From an uncultured Comamonas sp. (GTDB lineage Bacteria; Pseudomonadota; Gammaproteobacteria; Burkholderiales; Burkholderiaceae_C): DNA of 64,000 bases. The notes beneath the pieces were generated by a model. The model saw only the letters and a program-made list of their open reading frames with translations. It was not told the DNA's origin and did not search any database. Below are positions 1 to 9,505 of the stretch, piece after piece (position 1 is the first letter of the stretch; each line of letters starts with the position of its first letter). The position numbers and the translations under genes were made by a program. Location of the stretch: assembly GCA_947306475.1 (NCBI GenBank), contig CAMZGS010000001.1:248001-312000 (forward strand). The letters run 5' to 3'.

Positions 1-3000
1 GGTGCCGATCTCTGGCTTGCGCTCAATCGAATCACCCGCCAGTAATGGCGGGTGTGGATTGAAACATCACATGATCGTTATTTACGGCAAGCCTGCCGAT
101 GAATCACCCGCCAGTAATGGCGGGTGTGGATTGAAACCCGTGCGCTTCGAGCGTGACGGCGGCAAGGCCGCGAATCACCCGCCAGTAATGGCGGGTGTGG
201 ATTGAAACGTCCTCCAGCGCGAACAGGCTTCGGTCGGTCGCGGAATCACCCGCCAGTAATGGCGGGTGTGGATTGAAACTACGGGCTGCAAGTAAAGGCA
301 GAGCGTGCCCGAGGAATCACCCGCCAGTAATGGCGGGTGTGGATTGAAACACCGTCGTGTGCTGCGTGACAGCCAGGTCAAACCAGGAATCACCCGCCAG
401 TAATGGCGGGTGTGGATTGAAACCTTTTTCCCCAAGCATTGGCGACAGGGTTGCACAAGAATCACCCGCCAGTAATGGCGGGTGTGGATTGAAACATCAC
501 ATGATCGTGATTTACGGAAAGCCCGACGAGAATCACCCGCCAGTAATGGCGGGTGTGGATTGAAACCGGCTGGGTGGAAGCTGGTGCCGGTTGAGCCGAC
601 GAATCACCCGCCAGTAATGGCGGGTGTGGATTGAAACCCTCTATGGCCATTACCCCAATGCGGTGCGTCGTGAATCACCCGCCAGTAATGGCGGGTGTGG
701 ATTGAAACACGTTGCACGAATCGTGGTCAACCCTCAAACGCTGAATCACCCGCCAGTAATGGCGGGTGTGGATTGAAACACCGACGATCAGGTGGTTATT
801 TCGCGCGATGGCACTGAATCACCCGCCAGTAATGGCGGGTGTGGATTGAAACGTGGCTGGGCGACTGCTCGACGGCCACGTAAGTGGAATCACCCGCCAG
901 TAATGGCGGGTGTGGATTGAAACAGGCCGGGGAGGAAAGGAGCGCAGCCGACAGGCTGAATCACCCGCCAGTAATGGCGGGTGTGGATTGAAACATGTGC
1001 TTGACCCGCACGCCGCCGTCCATCATTGAGGAATCACCCGCCAGTAATGGCGGGTGTGGATTGAAACCTGGGTTGCAAGCTGAAGGTTGCAAGTTGCATG
1101 CGAATCACCCGCCAGTAATGGCGGGTGTGGATTGAAACGATAGCAGGAAGATGTACTCATGCGCCTTGGTGCGAATCACCCGCCAGTAATGGCGGGTGTG
1201 GATTGAAACCTCCCAGACCTGCTCGGCTTGTGGCGCATTGCCCGGAATCACCCGCCAGTAATGGCGGGTGTGGATTGAAACATTTAGCTATCGGCTGGCC
1301 ACAGGGATCGTTCGCAGGGAATCACCCGCCAGTAATGGCGGGTGTGGATTGAAACCAGTCGCGCGATGTCTTGCGCCCGCGTGGCAAAGGAATCACCCGC
1401 CAGTAATGGCGGGTGTGGATTGAAACGCCATCAGTGCCGATCTCTGGCTTGCGCTCAATCTGAATCACCCGCCAGTAATGGCGGGTGTGGATTGAAACCA
1501 AATCTGGGCACGCCGTGCCAGCAACTTGCAGGAGAATCACCCGCCAGTAATGGCGGGTGTGGATTGAAACTGTGCGGGCAGTAATGGTGCTGCCTTCGCC
1601 CTCGAATCACCCGCCAGTAATGGCGGGTGTGGATTGAAACACGATCAGTGACGCCAGCCGGGACGTGCTGTATCGAATCACCCGCCAGTAATGGCGGGTG
1701 TGGATTGAAACAATCGCCACCAGCATGGTTTAGCCGCCCGAAGCTGAATCACCCGCCAGTAATGGCGGGTGTGGATTGAAACACCACCGGCGAAAGCAAG
1801 GTGGAGACCCACTACAGAATCACCCGCCAGTAATGGCGGGTGTGGATTGAAACCAGCGCGGCCTCTGCTTCTTCCAGCGCAGCACGTAGAATCACCCGCC
1901 AGTAATGGCGGGTGTGGATTGAAACTCCTTGGCGTTGATAACAATCTGGAGAGGTTTGAAGAATCACCCGCCAGTAATGGCGGGTGTGGATTGAAACCTT
2001 TGTGCCCGTGCCTGCCGATCCCGGCGCAGGCAGAATCACCCGCCAGTAATGGCGGGTGTGGATTGAAACCAGCTGGGCATCCTGGACTTCATGTCTGACG
2101 ACCGAATCACCCGCCAGTAATGGCGGGTGTGGATTGAAACTTCCAGCGCAGCACGTAGCGCGCTGGTGTCGGCGCGAATCACCCGCCAGTAATGGCGGGT
2201 GTGGATTGAAACATCGCATGATCGTTATTTACGGCAAGCCTGCCGATGAATCACCCGCCAGTAATGGCGGGTGTGGATTGAAACAAAAATCTGACCCTTT
2301 ACCGCATCGACGCCGCTTGAATCACCCGCCAGTAATGGCGGGTGTGGATTGAAACGAGCAGGGCCAGGCTGTGATGTGGGATGCCAGCGGAATCACCCGC
2401 CAGTAATGGCGGGTGTGGATTGAAACATTTGTGCCCGTGCCGGCAGACCCCGGTGCAGGTGAATCACCCGCCAGTAATGGCGGGTGTGGATTGAAACCAC
2501 TCTGCCCATGGCAACCTGGGCAGTGCCGCACGAATCACCCGCCAGTAATGGCGGGTGTGGATTGAAACACCGGCTGGGCTGTGCGTGAGGGCAGTCAAGA
2601 CGTGAATCACCCGCCAGTAATGGCGGGTGTGGATTGAAACAAGTGGGAAAAAGGCAAGCCCGAAACCGTGCGCCGAATCACCCGCCAGTAATGGCGGGTG
2701 TGGATTGAAACATGATGCGCGCTCTGCTGTTGAGAGACGCGCGTCGAATCACCCGCCAGTAATGGCGGGTGTGGATTGAAACGCCGACAAGCGCATACCG
2801 CACAGCTACAAAACCGCAGAATCACCCGCCAGTAATGGCGGGTGTGGATTGAAACCTCTCAATCCATGCCACGGCTGTAGCGCTGCTGCGAATCACCCGC
2901 CAGTAATGGCGGGTGTGGATTGAAACTCGTATGCCCTGGTGCGCGATGCTGCGCGCGCAGGAATCACCCGCCAGTAATGGCGGGTGTGGATTGAAACTTG

Positions 3001-5791
3001 GGGATGCGCTCGATGAACGCACGCAGCGCAGGAATCACCCGCCAGTAATGGCGGGTGTGGATTGAAACGGTGTGAATCTCAGCACAACACAGCACAACGA
3101 AAAGAATCACCCGCCAGTAATGGCGGGTGTGGATTGAAACCTGGCTCTCTCCCGACAGCAGCACGTCAATGTCGAATCACCCGCCAGTAATGGCGGGTGT
3201 GGATTGAAACACCTCGGACAGGTCGCCCGTCATCAGCTCATAGGGGAATCACCCGCCAGTAATGGCGGGTGTGGATTGAAACATCCGCAAGCACATCCAG
3301 AAGATGGGCGGCGTGGGAATCACCCGCCAGTAATGGCGGGTGTGGATTGAAACAAAGCGGTGGCCGTCATCGAAGCGGCGCTGCGTGGAATCACCCGCCA
3401 GTAATGGCGGGTGTGGATTGAAACGTCGAGGGCGGTATAGCCTTCCAGGATCCGCAGGGAATCACCCGCCAGTAATGGCGGGTGTGGATTGAAACATCTG
3501 CCCCCGAACCTGTCAAAGCCTCGGTAGGCGAATCACCCGCCAGTAATGGCGGGTGTGGATTGAAACAGTGCTGCAATGTGCTGGTCCAGCTGGGCCTGGG
3601 GAATCACCCGCCAGTAATGGCGGGTGTGGATTGAAACCGCCGTGCTGAACCTGCCTGTGCCTTGCAACCGCGAATCACCCGCCAGTAATGGCGGGTGTGG
3701 ATTGAAACCATCCTGGCGGTGAGGTATGCCATGCTGCGTCAGGAATCACCCGCCAGTAATGGCGGGTGTGGATTGAAACTACGACTTCGCGCGCCATGTC
3801 CAGCAGCGTCAGGCGAATCACCCGCCAGTAATGGCGGGTGTGGATTGAAACTTTTGCGCCAACGAATCAGCGCACTGGCTTCACGGGAATCACCCGCCAG
3901 TAATGGCGGGTGTGGATTGAAACGTCTAGCTTGGTGGGGATCAGCTCCACAAGAGCTAGAATCACCCGCCAGTAATGGCGGGTGTGGATTGAAACAATCC
4001 CGAAGCGCTCTGCATCATGAAAGCGCTTTGAATCACCCGCCAGTAATGGCGGGTGTGGATTGAAACACCATCAGATCGCCTGCACGCTTCGCAAGAGCCT
4101 GGAATCACCCGCCAGTAATGGCGGGTGTGGATTGAAACATTTGTGCTGCGGCTGGTGCTGATGCGATGCAGCGAATCACCCGCCAGTAATGGCGGGTGTG
4201 GATTGAAACGCCTTGCTGACCTGCGGGCTGGCTGCGCGTGCCTGGAATCACCCGCCAGTAATGGCGGGTGTGGATTGAAACGGGTTTGAGATTGAGATGC
4301 TGCTGCGGCGGTGCTGAATCACCCGCCAGTAATGGCGGGTGTGGATTGAAACGCACGCTCGGGCAGGCTGATGATGCGGCGGTACAAGGAATCACCCGCC
4401 AGTAATGGCGGGTGTGGATTGAAACAGCGCGTACTGGTTGGCCACCACCATTAGCGCTGGAATCACCCGCCAGTAATGGCGGGTGTGGATTGAAACGTGC
4501 TTGAAGACCTTGAAGGTCACTTCGTTGCTGTGAATCACCCGCCAGTAATGGCGGGTGTGGATTGAAACTCGTAGCGGTCACTCATCGCCCCGGCCCTCCT
4601 TGCGCGAATCACCCGCCAGTAATGGCGGGTGTGGATTGAAACTCGTGCTCGTCCACGATGCTGGCCCATGTGCGCTGGAATCACCCGCCAGTAATGGCGG
4701 GTGTGGATTGAAACCATGTAACCGATCCATACGAAAAAGGGATTGCGGCGAATCACCCGCCAGTAATGGCGGGTGTGGATTGAAACAAGTCCTGCGCCTC
4801 ACGCTGCGAGCGTGCCAGCGCGAATCACCCGCCAGTAATGGTGGGTGTGGATTGAAACTCTCCAGATGGGGCGGTGGCTTATCGGGGGGCCTGAATCACC
4901 CGCCAGTAATGGCGGGTGTGGATTGAAACGTCCCACTTGGCGCGGCGCTGGGCAGTAGCAATCGAATCACCCGCCAGTAATGGCGGGTGTGGATTGAAAC
5001 TCGTATGACGACAGCCACAAGCATGACGACCAAACGAATCACCCGCCAGTAATGGCGGGTGTGGATTGAAACTTGGCGAATCTCTGGCTCGTCCTGTGCA
5101 TCCGCCATGAATCACCCGCCAGTAATGGCGGGTGTGGATTGAAACTAAAAAAGAGGAGCCGAAGTCTTCCGGCCTCGTGGAATCACCCGCCAGTAATGGC
5201 GGGTGTGGATTGAAACTGCCAGCTGCGCAGATTGGCGTGCACAAGTGCCGCGAATCACCCGCCAGTAATGGCGGGTGTGGATTGAAACTCGTAGCGGTCA
5301 GTCATTGCTCGCCCTCCCGCCCGGAATCACCCGCCAGTAATGGCGGGTGTGGATTGAAACACCGCAGAACAGGGCGCATTTGCGGCGTTTAACCGAATCA
5401 CCCGCCAGTAATGGCGGGTGTGGATTGAAACAACAAAACCCACGCTGCCACCGCTTGAAACGCAAAGAATCACCCGCCAGTAATGGCGGGTGTGGATTGA
5501 AACAGGATGGCTGCATGCCAATCGGAAGCGCCGCCAAAGAATCACCCGCCAGTAATGGCGGGTGTGGATTGAAACGCAGCCATGCGTGCTGCAGCGGAAC
5601 AAGCCAAAGCCGAATCACCCGCCAGTAATGGCGGGTGTGGATTGAAACGATCGCTGCGCGATGCCATCCCCAGCAAGCCCCGCGAATCACCCGCCAGTAA
5701 TGGCGGGTGTGATTGAAACAACAGCAATGCGCAGATCATGCGTGTGGTGGGCGAGAATCACCTGCCAGTAACGGAGGGTGTGTGGAAATGA
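1..5791 (+). CRISPR. CRISPR array, 80 intact repeats plus one decayed terminal repeat
   Basis: The 37-nt repeat recurs every 70-74 bases from 29 to 5720. It reads GAAT, an 8-bp stem CACCCGCC/GGCGGGTG around the loop AGTAAT, then the 3' handle TGGATTGAAAC. I count 80 canonical copies, an 81st degenerate copy at 5755, 80 complete spacers of 33-37 nt, and a truncated spacer at 1-28. Repeats are almost invariant: the one starting at 4822 has a C-to-T change in the stem, and the one at 5684 lacks one G of the handle. Decay towards the right and the ATTGAAAC end put the leader, the newest spacers and probably the cas genes left of base 1. An 11-nt handle ending GTGGATTGAAAC is usual in subtype I-C, but 37 nt is long for I-C (32-33 nt), so the subtype is unresolved; type III systems also use ATTGAAAC-ending repeats. 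Confidence 0.99.
5755..5791 (+). repeat. degenerate terminal CRISPR repeat (trailer end)
   Basis: The last repeat-like unit keeps GAATCACC and CCAGTAA but has several substitutions (T for C in the left stem arm, C for T in the loop, A for C in the right arm) and a rearranged 3' end. Terminal-repeat decay marks the leader-distal end of an array, so this sets the array polarity. The next 116 bases before the first gene contain no further repeat or recognisable feature. Confidence 0.85.
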
Positions 5792-5907
5792 AGGGTGCAG
5801 CTGGCGCATGTGAAAGGTGCGAAGCATCGGTAAGAATAGGCAGAGTGAAAAGTTTGAAGTCAGACCGCATGCTGACAACGGTGATGCGGATTCAGGAAAC
5901 GTAAGTC

Positions 5908-7074
5908 ATGCCCATCAATCAACCGCGCATTGCCTTGCTCATCGACGCCGACAATGCGCCGGCGGACAAGGTGGATGCCATCCTCACCGAGCTGTCCACG
6001 CTGGGGGAGATCAGCATCCGCCGCATTTACGGCAACTGGACCAAGCCGCACCTGAGCAGTTGGCAGGGCAAGCTGCTCGATTACGCACTGCGGCCCATGC
6101 AGCAGTTCGATTACGCCAAGGGCAAGAACGCTACCGACATGGCCATGACGGTGGACGCTATGGAGCTGCTCTACACCGAGCGCCCGGATGCTTATGGCAT
6201 CGTCTCCTCGGATGCGGATTTCACGCCGCTGGTCATGCATCTGCGTGGCAAAGGGGCGCAGGTCTATGGCTTTGGTGCGGCGCAGACGCCCAAGGCGTTT
6301 GTCAATGCGTGCTCGCGCTTTTTGTATCTGGAGTCGCTGGGGGAGACGGAGGAGTCGGCGCCCGTAGTAGATGAAGATACAAATTTTGAAGCATCTTCCG
6401 CGCGTCTGTACTCGGTTTCAGTTGGAAATCATGATGAAAAGACCGATAGCAAAGCGGAAGCAGCTATCAAATCTGTGAATTCCGTACGTGTGCCCACGCC
6501 CCAGCTGCGTCAGGACACGCGGCTGATGAATTTGCTGCGCTCTGCGGTGCAGGCCTTGCAGGATGACGATGGTTGGGTGCCGGTGAGCGTGTTGCGCACG
6601 CAGATTGGCAACAAGGCCTCGTTCGACCCGCGCAACTATGGCTACCCCACCTTGACCAAGCTGCTGGTGGCCGTGGAGGACTTTGATTTCAAGAACGAAG
6701 GCACGCCTCTGGTGGCCGTGCGTGCCAGAAAGCAGCTGGCGGCGGCCAAGGTGGCAGGCCCCGGTGCGGTGACTTCCTGGCCGATTGCCCAGCAGAGGCA
6801 GCAGGTGAAATGGCTGCCGCCGCAGATCTTTGCGTTGCGCTCGGTGCTGCTGCAGGTGGCGGTTTCGCGCGTGCCCCTTGAGGATGTGTTGCAGGCGGTG
6901 CCTGAGCTGGCCCAGGGGCAGGCTTGCGCCCTGGGCGCTGTGGCGGGGCGTCTGCGCGAGCGTGGTTTGCTGCTGCCTTCGCAATCGGCACTGCGGATTC
7001 TGGAGCGCTTTCCGCGTGCTTTTGTGGTGGACCTGAAGACGACGCCCCAGTCGGTGCGTTACGTGGCGTCATGA
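5908..7074 (+). CDS. NYN-domain ribonuclease-like protein with OST-HTH/LOTUS domain
   Basis: A 388-residue protein. Residues 1-150 form a NYN (PIN-like, LabA/DUF88) domain: LLIDADNAP near the N-terminus, KNATDMAMTVDAME in the middle and VSSDADFTPL carry the acidic residues expected of a metal-dependent RNase. Residues about 200-265 (LMNLLRSAVQAL to DFKNEG) fit an OST-HTH/LOTUS RNA-binding domain. The C-terminal ~100 residues are helix-rich and may be a second degenerate OST-HTH. The linker at 6364-6490 is AT-rich and low-complexity, unlike the rest. The start has an AGGAAA ribosome site 7-12 bases upstream. It overlaps the next gene by ATGA. The substrate is unknown; proximity to the CRISPR trailer end is probably incidental. 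Confidence 0.88.
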   Translation: MPINQPRIALLIDADNAPADKVDAILTELSTLGEISIRRIYGNWTKPHLSSWQGKLLDYALRPMQQFDYAKGKNATDMAMTVDAMELLYTERPDAYGIVSSDADFTPLVMHLRGKGAQVYGFGAAQTPKAFVNACSRFLYLESLGETEESAPVVDEDTNFEASSARLYSVSVGNHDEKTDSKAEAAIKSVNSVRVPTPQLRQDTRLMNLLRSAVQALQDDDGWVPVSVLRTQIGNKASFDPRNYGYPTLTKLLVAVEDFDFKNEGTPLVAVRARKQLAAAKVAGPGAVTSWPIAQQRQQVKWLPPQIFALRSVLLQVAVSRVPLEDVLQAVPELAQGQACALGAVAGRLRERGLLLPSQSALRILERFPRAFVVDLKTTPQSVRYVAS

Positions 7075-7853
7075 GCGCAGATATTGTGGCCATCCACTGG
7101 CAGGCTCCCTGGCTGGCGCGCTATGCCACGCTGGGCCAGCAGGCGGCGCAGCAGGTGCTGGCGGGCGCCACGGTGGCGCAGGCCTTCAATGGCCTGATCG
7201 CCCAGGGCGTGGCGCCTGATCCCGGGGTGCGCTTTGTGGCGCAGCAGGATTTGCCTGTGGGAATGGCGTATGAGTCCTTCATCCTGGAGCGCGCCCAGGT
7301 GCCCACGCGCGACAACCTGCACGATTTTCTTAACGCTCTGATGTGGCTGTACTGGCCGCAGGCCAAGCGGCGCATGAATCGGTTGCATGGTGCGGTGGTG
7401 CACGAGCAGGGCGTGGGCGCGCGTCGCGGGCCGCTGCGCGATGCGTTGACGGTGCTGGATGAAAACGGCGCCCTGCTGCTGGCGCCGCAGGCACTGCGTG
7501 CTGCCTTGCAGGCGCGCCAATGGCAGCAGGCATTCGTGCATTTGCGCCCCCTGTGGCAGCAGGCGCAGGTGCTGGTTGTGGGGCATGCGCTGCTGGAAAA
7601 GCTGGTGCAGCCGCGCAAGGCCATCACCGCCCACATCCTGGTGCTGCCGCCCGAGCAGGAGGAGGTGCTGCACACCGACGGCGAGCCGGTGGCCGATGCA
7701 GCCCTGGCGGCAGCATTGCAGCCAGCGCATCTGTGCAGCAAGCCGTTCTTTCCGCTGCCGGTGCTGGGGGTTCCCGGCTGGTGCGCGGAAAATGTGAACT
7801 TTTGCTTCTACGACGACTCCTCCGTCTTCCGCCCGCCTCGGGCCACGTCTTGA
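7071..7853 (+). CDS. DUF3025 family protein
   Basis: A 260-residue soluble protein whose start codon overlaps the nyn stop (ATGA), so the two genes are probably translationally coupled. The block HDFLNALMWLYWPQAKRR, followed by a region rich in Leu/Ala helices and a C-terminal NVNFCFYDD segment, matches the DUF3025 family of proteobacterial proteins. No catalytic motif or membrane segment is evident. The function of the family is unknown. An upstream in-frame start exists, but it would lie inside nyn, so the ATGA start is preferred. Confidence 0.8.
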   Translation: MSADIVAIHWQAPWLARYATLGQQAAQQVLAGATVAQAFNGLIAQGVAPDPGVRFVAQQDLPVGMAYESFILERAQVPTRDNLHDFLNALMWLYWPQAKRRMNRLHGAVVHEQGVGARRGPLRDALTVLDENGALLLAPQALRAALQARQWQQAFVHLRPLWQQAQVLVVGHALLEKLVQPRKAITAHILVLPPEQEEVLHTDGEPVADAALAAALQPAHLCSKPFFPLPVLGVPGWCAENVNFCFYDDSSVFRPPRATS

Positions 7854-7907
7854 AGTTGCGCGGGGATCCCTTACGTAGCGTCGAAAACCATTCTCTTTTC
7901 CAGCACT

Positions 7908-8780
7908 ATGAAACGTATCGCTTTATTCCTGTTGACCAACATCGCCGTGGTGGCGGTGCTCGGCATCACGGCCAGCCTGCTGGGCGTGAACCGCTTTCTG
8001 ACGGCCAATGGCCTGAACCTGGGGGCATTGCTGGGCTTTGCCTTCATCATGGGTTTTGGCGGCGCGATCATTTCGCTCCTGATGAGCAAGCCCATGGCCA
8101 AGATGAGCATGGGCGTGCGCATCATCAATCAGCCCAGCAATGCGGATGAGGCCTGGATCGTTGGCGTGGTGCAGCGCTTTGCCCAGCAGGCCGGTATCGG
8201 CATGCCGGAAGTGGGCATCTACGAAGGCGAGCCCAACGCCTTTGCCACTGGCGCCTTCAAGAACTCCGCGCTGGTGGCGGTCTCGACCGGACTGTTGCAG
8301 GGCATGACGCGCGAAGAGGTGGAGGCCGTGATCGGCCACGAAGTGGCCCACGTCGCCAACGGTGACATGGTGACCATGACCCTGATCCAGGGTGTGATGA
8401 ATACCTTTGTGGTGTTCCTCTCGCGCGTCATCGGCTACGCCGTGGACAGCTTCCTGCGCCGAGGAGATTCCGAAAGCTCCGGCCCGGGCATTGGCTACTA
8501 CGTGACCACCATCGTGCTGGACATCCTGCTGGGCTTTGTGGCCGCCATCATCGTGGCCTGGTTCTCGCGCCAGCGCGAGTTTCGCGCCGATGCGGGCGCT
8601 GCGCAGCTGATGGGCTCCAGCGTGCCCATGCAGCATGCCCTGGCCCGTCTGGGCGGCATGCACCCCGGCGAGATGCCCAAGGAAATGGCCGCCATGGGCA
8701 TTGCCGGCGGCATTGGCAAGCTGTTCTCCACCCACCCGCCCATTGAAGAGCGCATCGCCGCCTTGCAGGCGCGCGGCTGA
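7908..8780 (+). CDS. htpX: membrane-bound zinc metalloprotease HtpX
   Basis: At 290 residues the length matches E. coli HtpX (293). Two N-terminal membrane segments (about residues 4-24 and 38-58) precede the M48 zinc site HEVAH at residues 144-148, and a second hydrophobic pair ([20 protein letters not shown]) follows. The third ligand lies in the [12 protein letters not shown] region. HtpX degrades misfolded inner-membrane proteins together with FtsH. It is preceded by 54 non-coding bases and followed by a hairpin, so it is probably monocistronic. Confidence 0.96.
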   Translation: MKRIALFLLTNIAVVAVLGITASLLGVNRFLTANGLNLGALLGFAFIMGFGGAIISLLMSKPMAKMSMGVRIINQPSNADEAWIVGVVQRFAQQAGIGMPEVGIYEGEPNAFATGAFKNSALVAVSTGLLQGMTREEVEAVIGHEVAHVANGDMVTMTLIQGVMNTFVVFLSRVIGYAVDSFLRRGDSESSGPGIGYYVTTIVLDILLGFVAAIIVAWFSRQREFRADAGAAQLMGSSVPMQHALARLGGMHPGEMPKEMAAMGIAGGIGKLFSTHPPIEERIAALQARG

Positions 8781-8849
8781 GCCGGGTAACACGGCGCGGT
8801 CGTTTACCGGCAGTTCACAAAGCTTTACCCGCGCTTGGTGGCGCAGACA

Positions 8850-8880
8850 AACAGCCCAGTCAGCATTTGACTGGGCTGTT
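8850..8880 (+). terminator. strong hairpin after htpX
   Basis: A perfect 13-bp inverted repeat (arms AACAGCCCAGTCA and TGACTGGGCTGTT, 5-nt loop) lies 70 bases after htpX. The T-tract is short, so termination efficiency is uncertain, but the position between two same-strand genes fits a terminator. Confidence 0.7.
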
Positions 8881-8941
8881 TCGTTATGGGACAAAGTCCA
8901 ACCTTTCCACCCATCCACCGACAAACCGAAGGAGCTTTGCC

Positions 8942-9487
8942 ATGTTGCGTTTTTCTGCCGTTTTTTCTGCCCGCCTGGGCATTGCGCTGGCAACAGGGGC
9001 AGTGCTTGCCGGTTGTGTGGTGGCGCCGGAGGATGGGGGCTACTACCGCGGTGGCCATGAAACGACGATCTACACCCGCTATGGCTATCCGCCGCCACCG
9101 CGCGCGGAGCACCGCCCGCGTGCGCCGGGGCCGGACCATGTCTGGGAGCAGGGCCGCTGGGTCTGGAATGGCCAGCGCTACCACTGGCAGCCGGGGCGCT
9201 GGCAGCATGTGCGTCCAGTGCCGCCACCGCACAGCCACAAGCCGCCGCCACCGCCTGCGCATAAACCGCCGCCGCCGGCCCACAAGCCCGGGCTGCCGCC
9301 CCACGTACGCCCACCGGGGCAGCAGCTGCGTCCGCCGCCGCCACCTTCAGCCCACAAGCCCCCACGGCCACCTGAGCACGCCAGACCGCATCCTCCGAAG
9401 GGTGAGCCCCCCAAGAAAGGGATGCACCGCTTCCCCGTGGAGCCGCCCCCGCCGCCCTACCGCGACCGTGGCCCGGGCGGTGCCTGA
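8942..9487 (+). CDS. proline/histidine-rich putative lipoprotein
   Basis: A 181-residue protein starting after a good ribosome site (GAAGGAGC, 7 bases upstream). The N-terminus is a lipoprotein signal with lipobox LAGC (Cys about residue 23). Next comes a WEQGRWVWNGQRYHWQPGRW block, the YXWXPGRW-type repeat common in small betaproteobacterial envelope proteins. The C-terminal ~100 residues are a disordered Pro/His/Lys-rich tail with repeated HKPPPP units. Probably an outer-membrane-anchored lipoprotein with a periplasmic extended tail; its role is unknown. Overlapping frames on both strands stay open because of the GC-rich repeats and are not real genes. Confidence 0.75.
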   Translation: MLRFSAVFSARLGIALATGAVLAGCVVAPEDGGYYRGGHETTIYTRYGYPPPPRAEHRPRAPGPDHVWEQGRWVWNGQRYHWQPGRWQHVRPVPPPHSHKPPPPPAHKPPPPAHKPGLPPHVRPPGQQLRPPPPPSAHKPPRPPEHARPHPPKGEPPKKGMHRFPVEPPPPPYRDRGPGGA

Positions 9488-9505
9488 GGACTGAGCGGGG
9501 GGAGA

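Noticed and set aside
4822-4858. The variant repeat with a T in the stem as a boundary between two arrays
   Set aside because: It is a single substitution, the spacing stays regular and the following repeats are canonical.
2-5739. Many short open frames across 1-5.7 kb on both strands with repeated ESPASNGGCGLK or VSIHTRHYWRVI peptides
   Set aside because: They are translations of the CRISPR repeats, recurring with the repeat period, and have no coding signal of their own.
5908-7074. NYN protein as a Cas protein
   Set aside because: No Cas-family motif is present and it lies at the trailer end, opposite to where adaptation genes usually sit.
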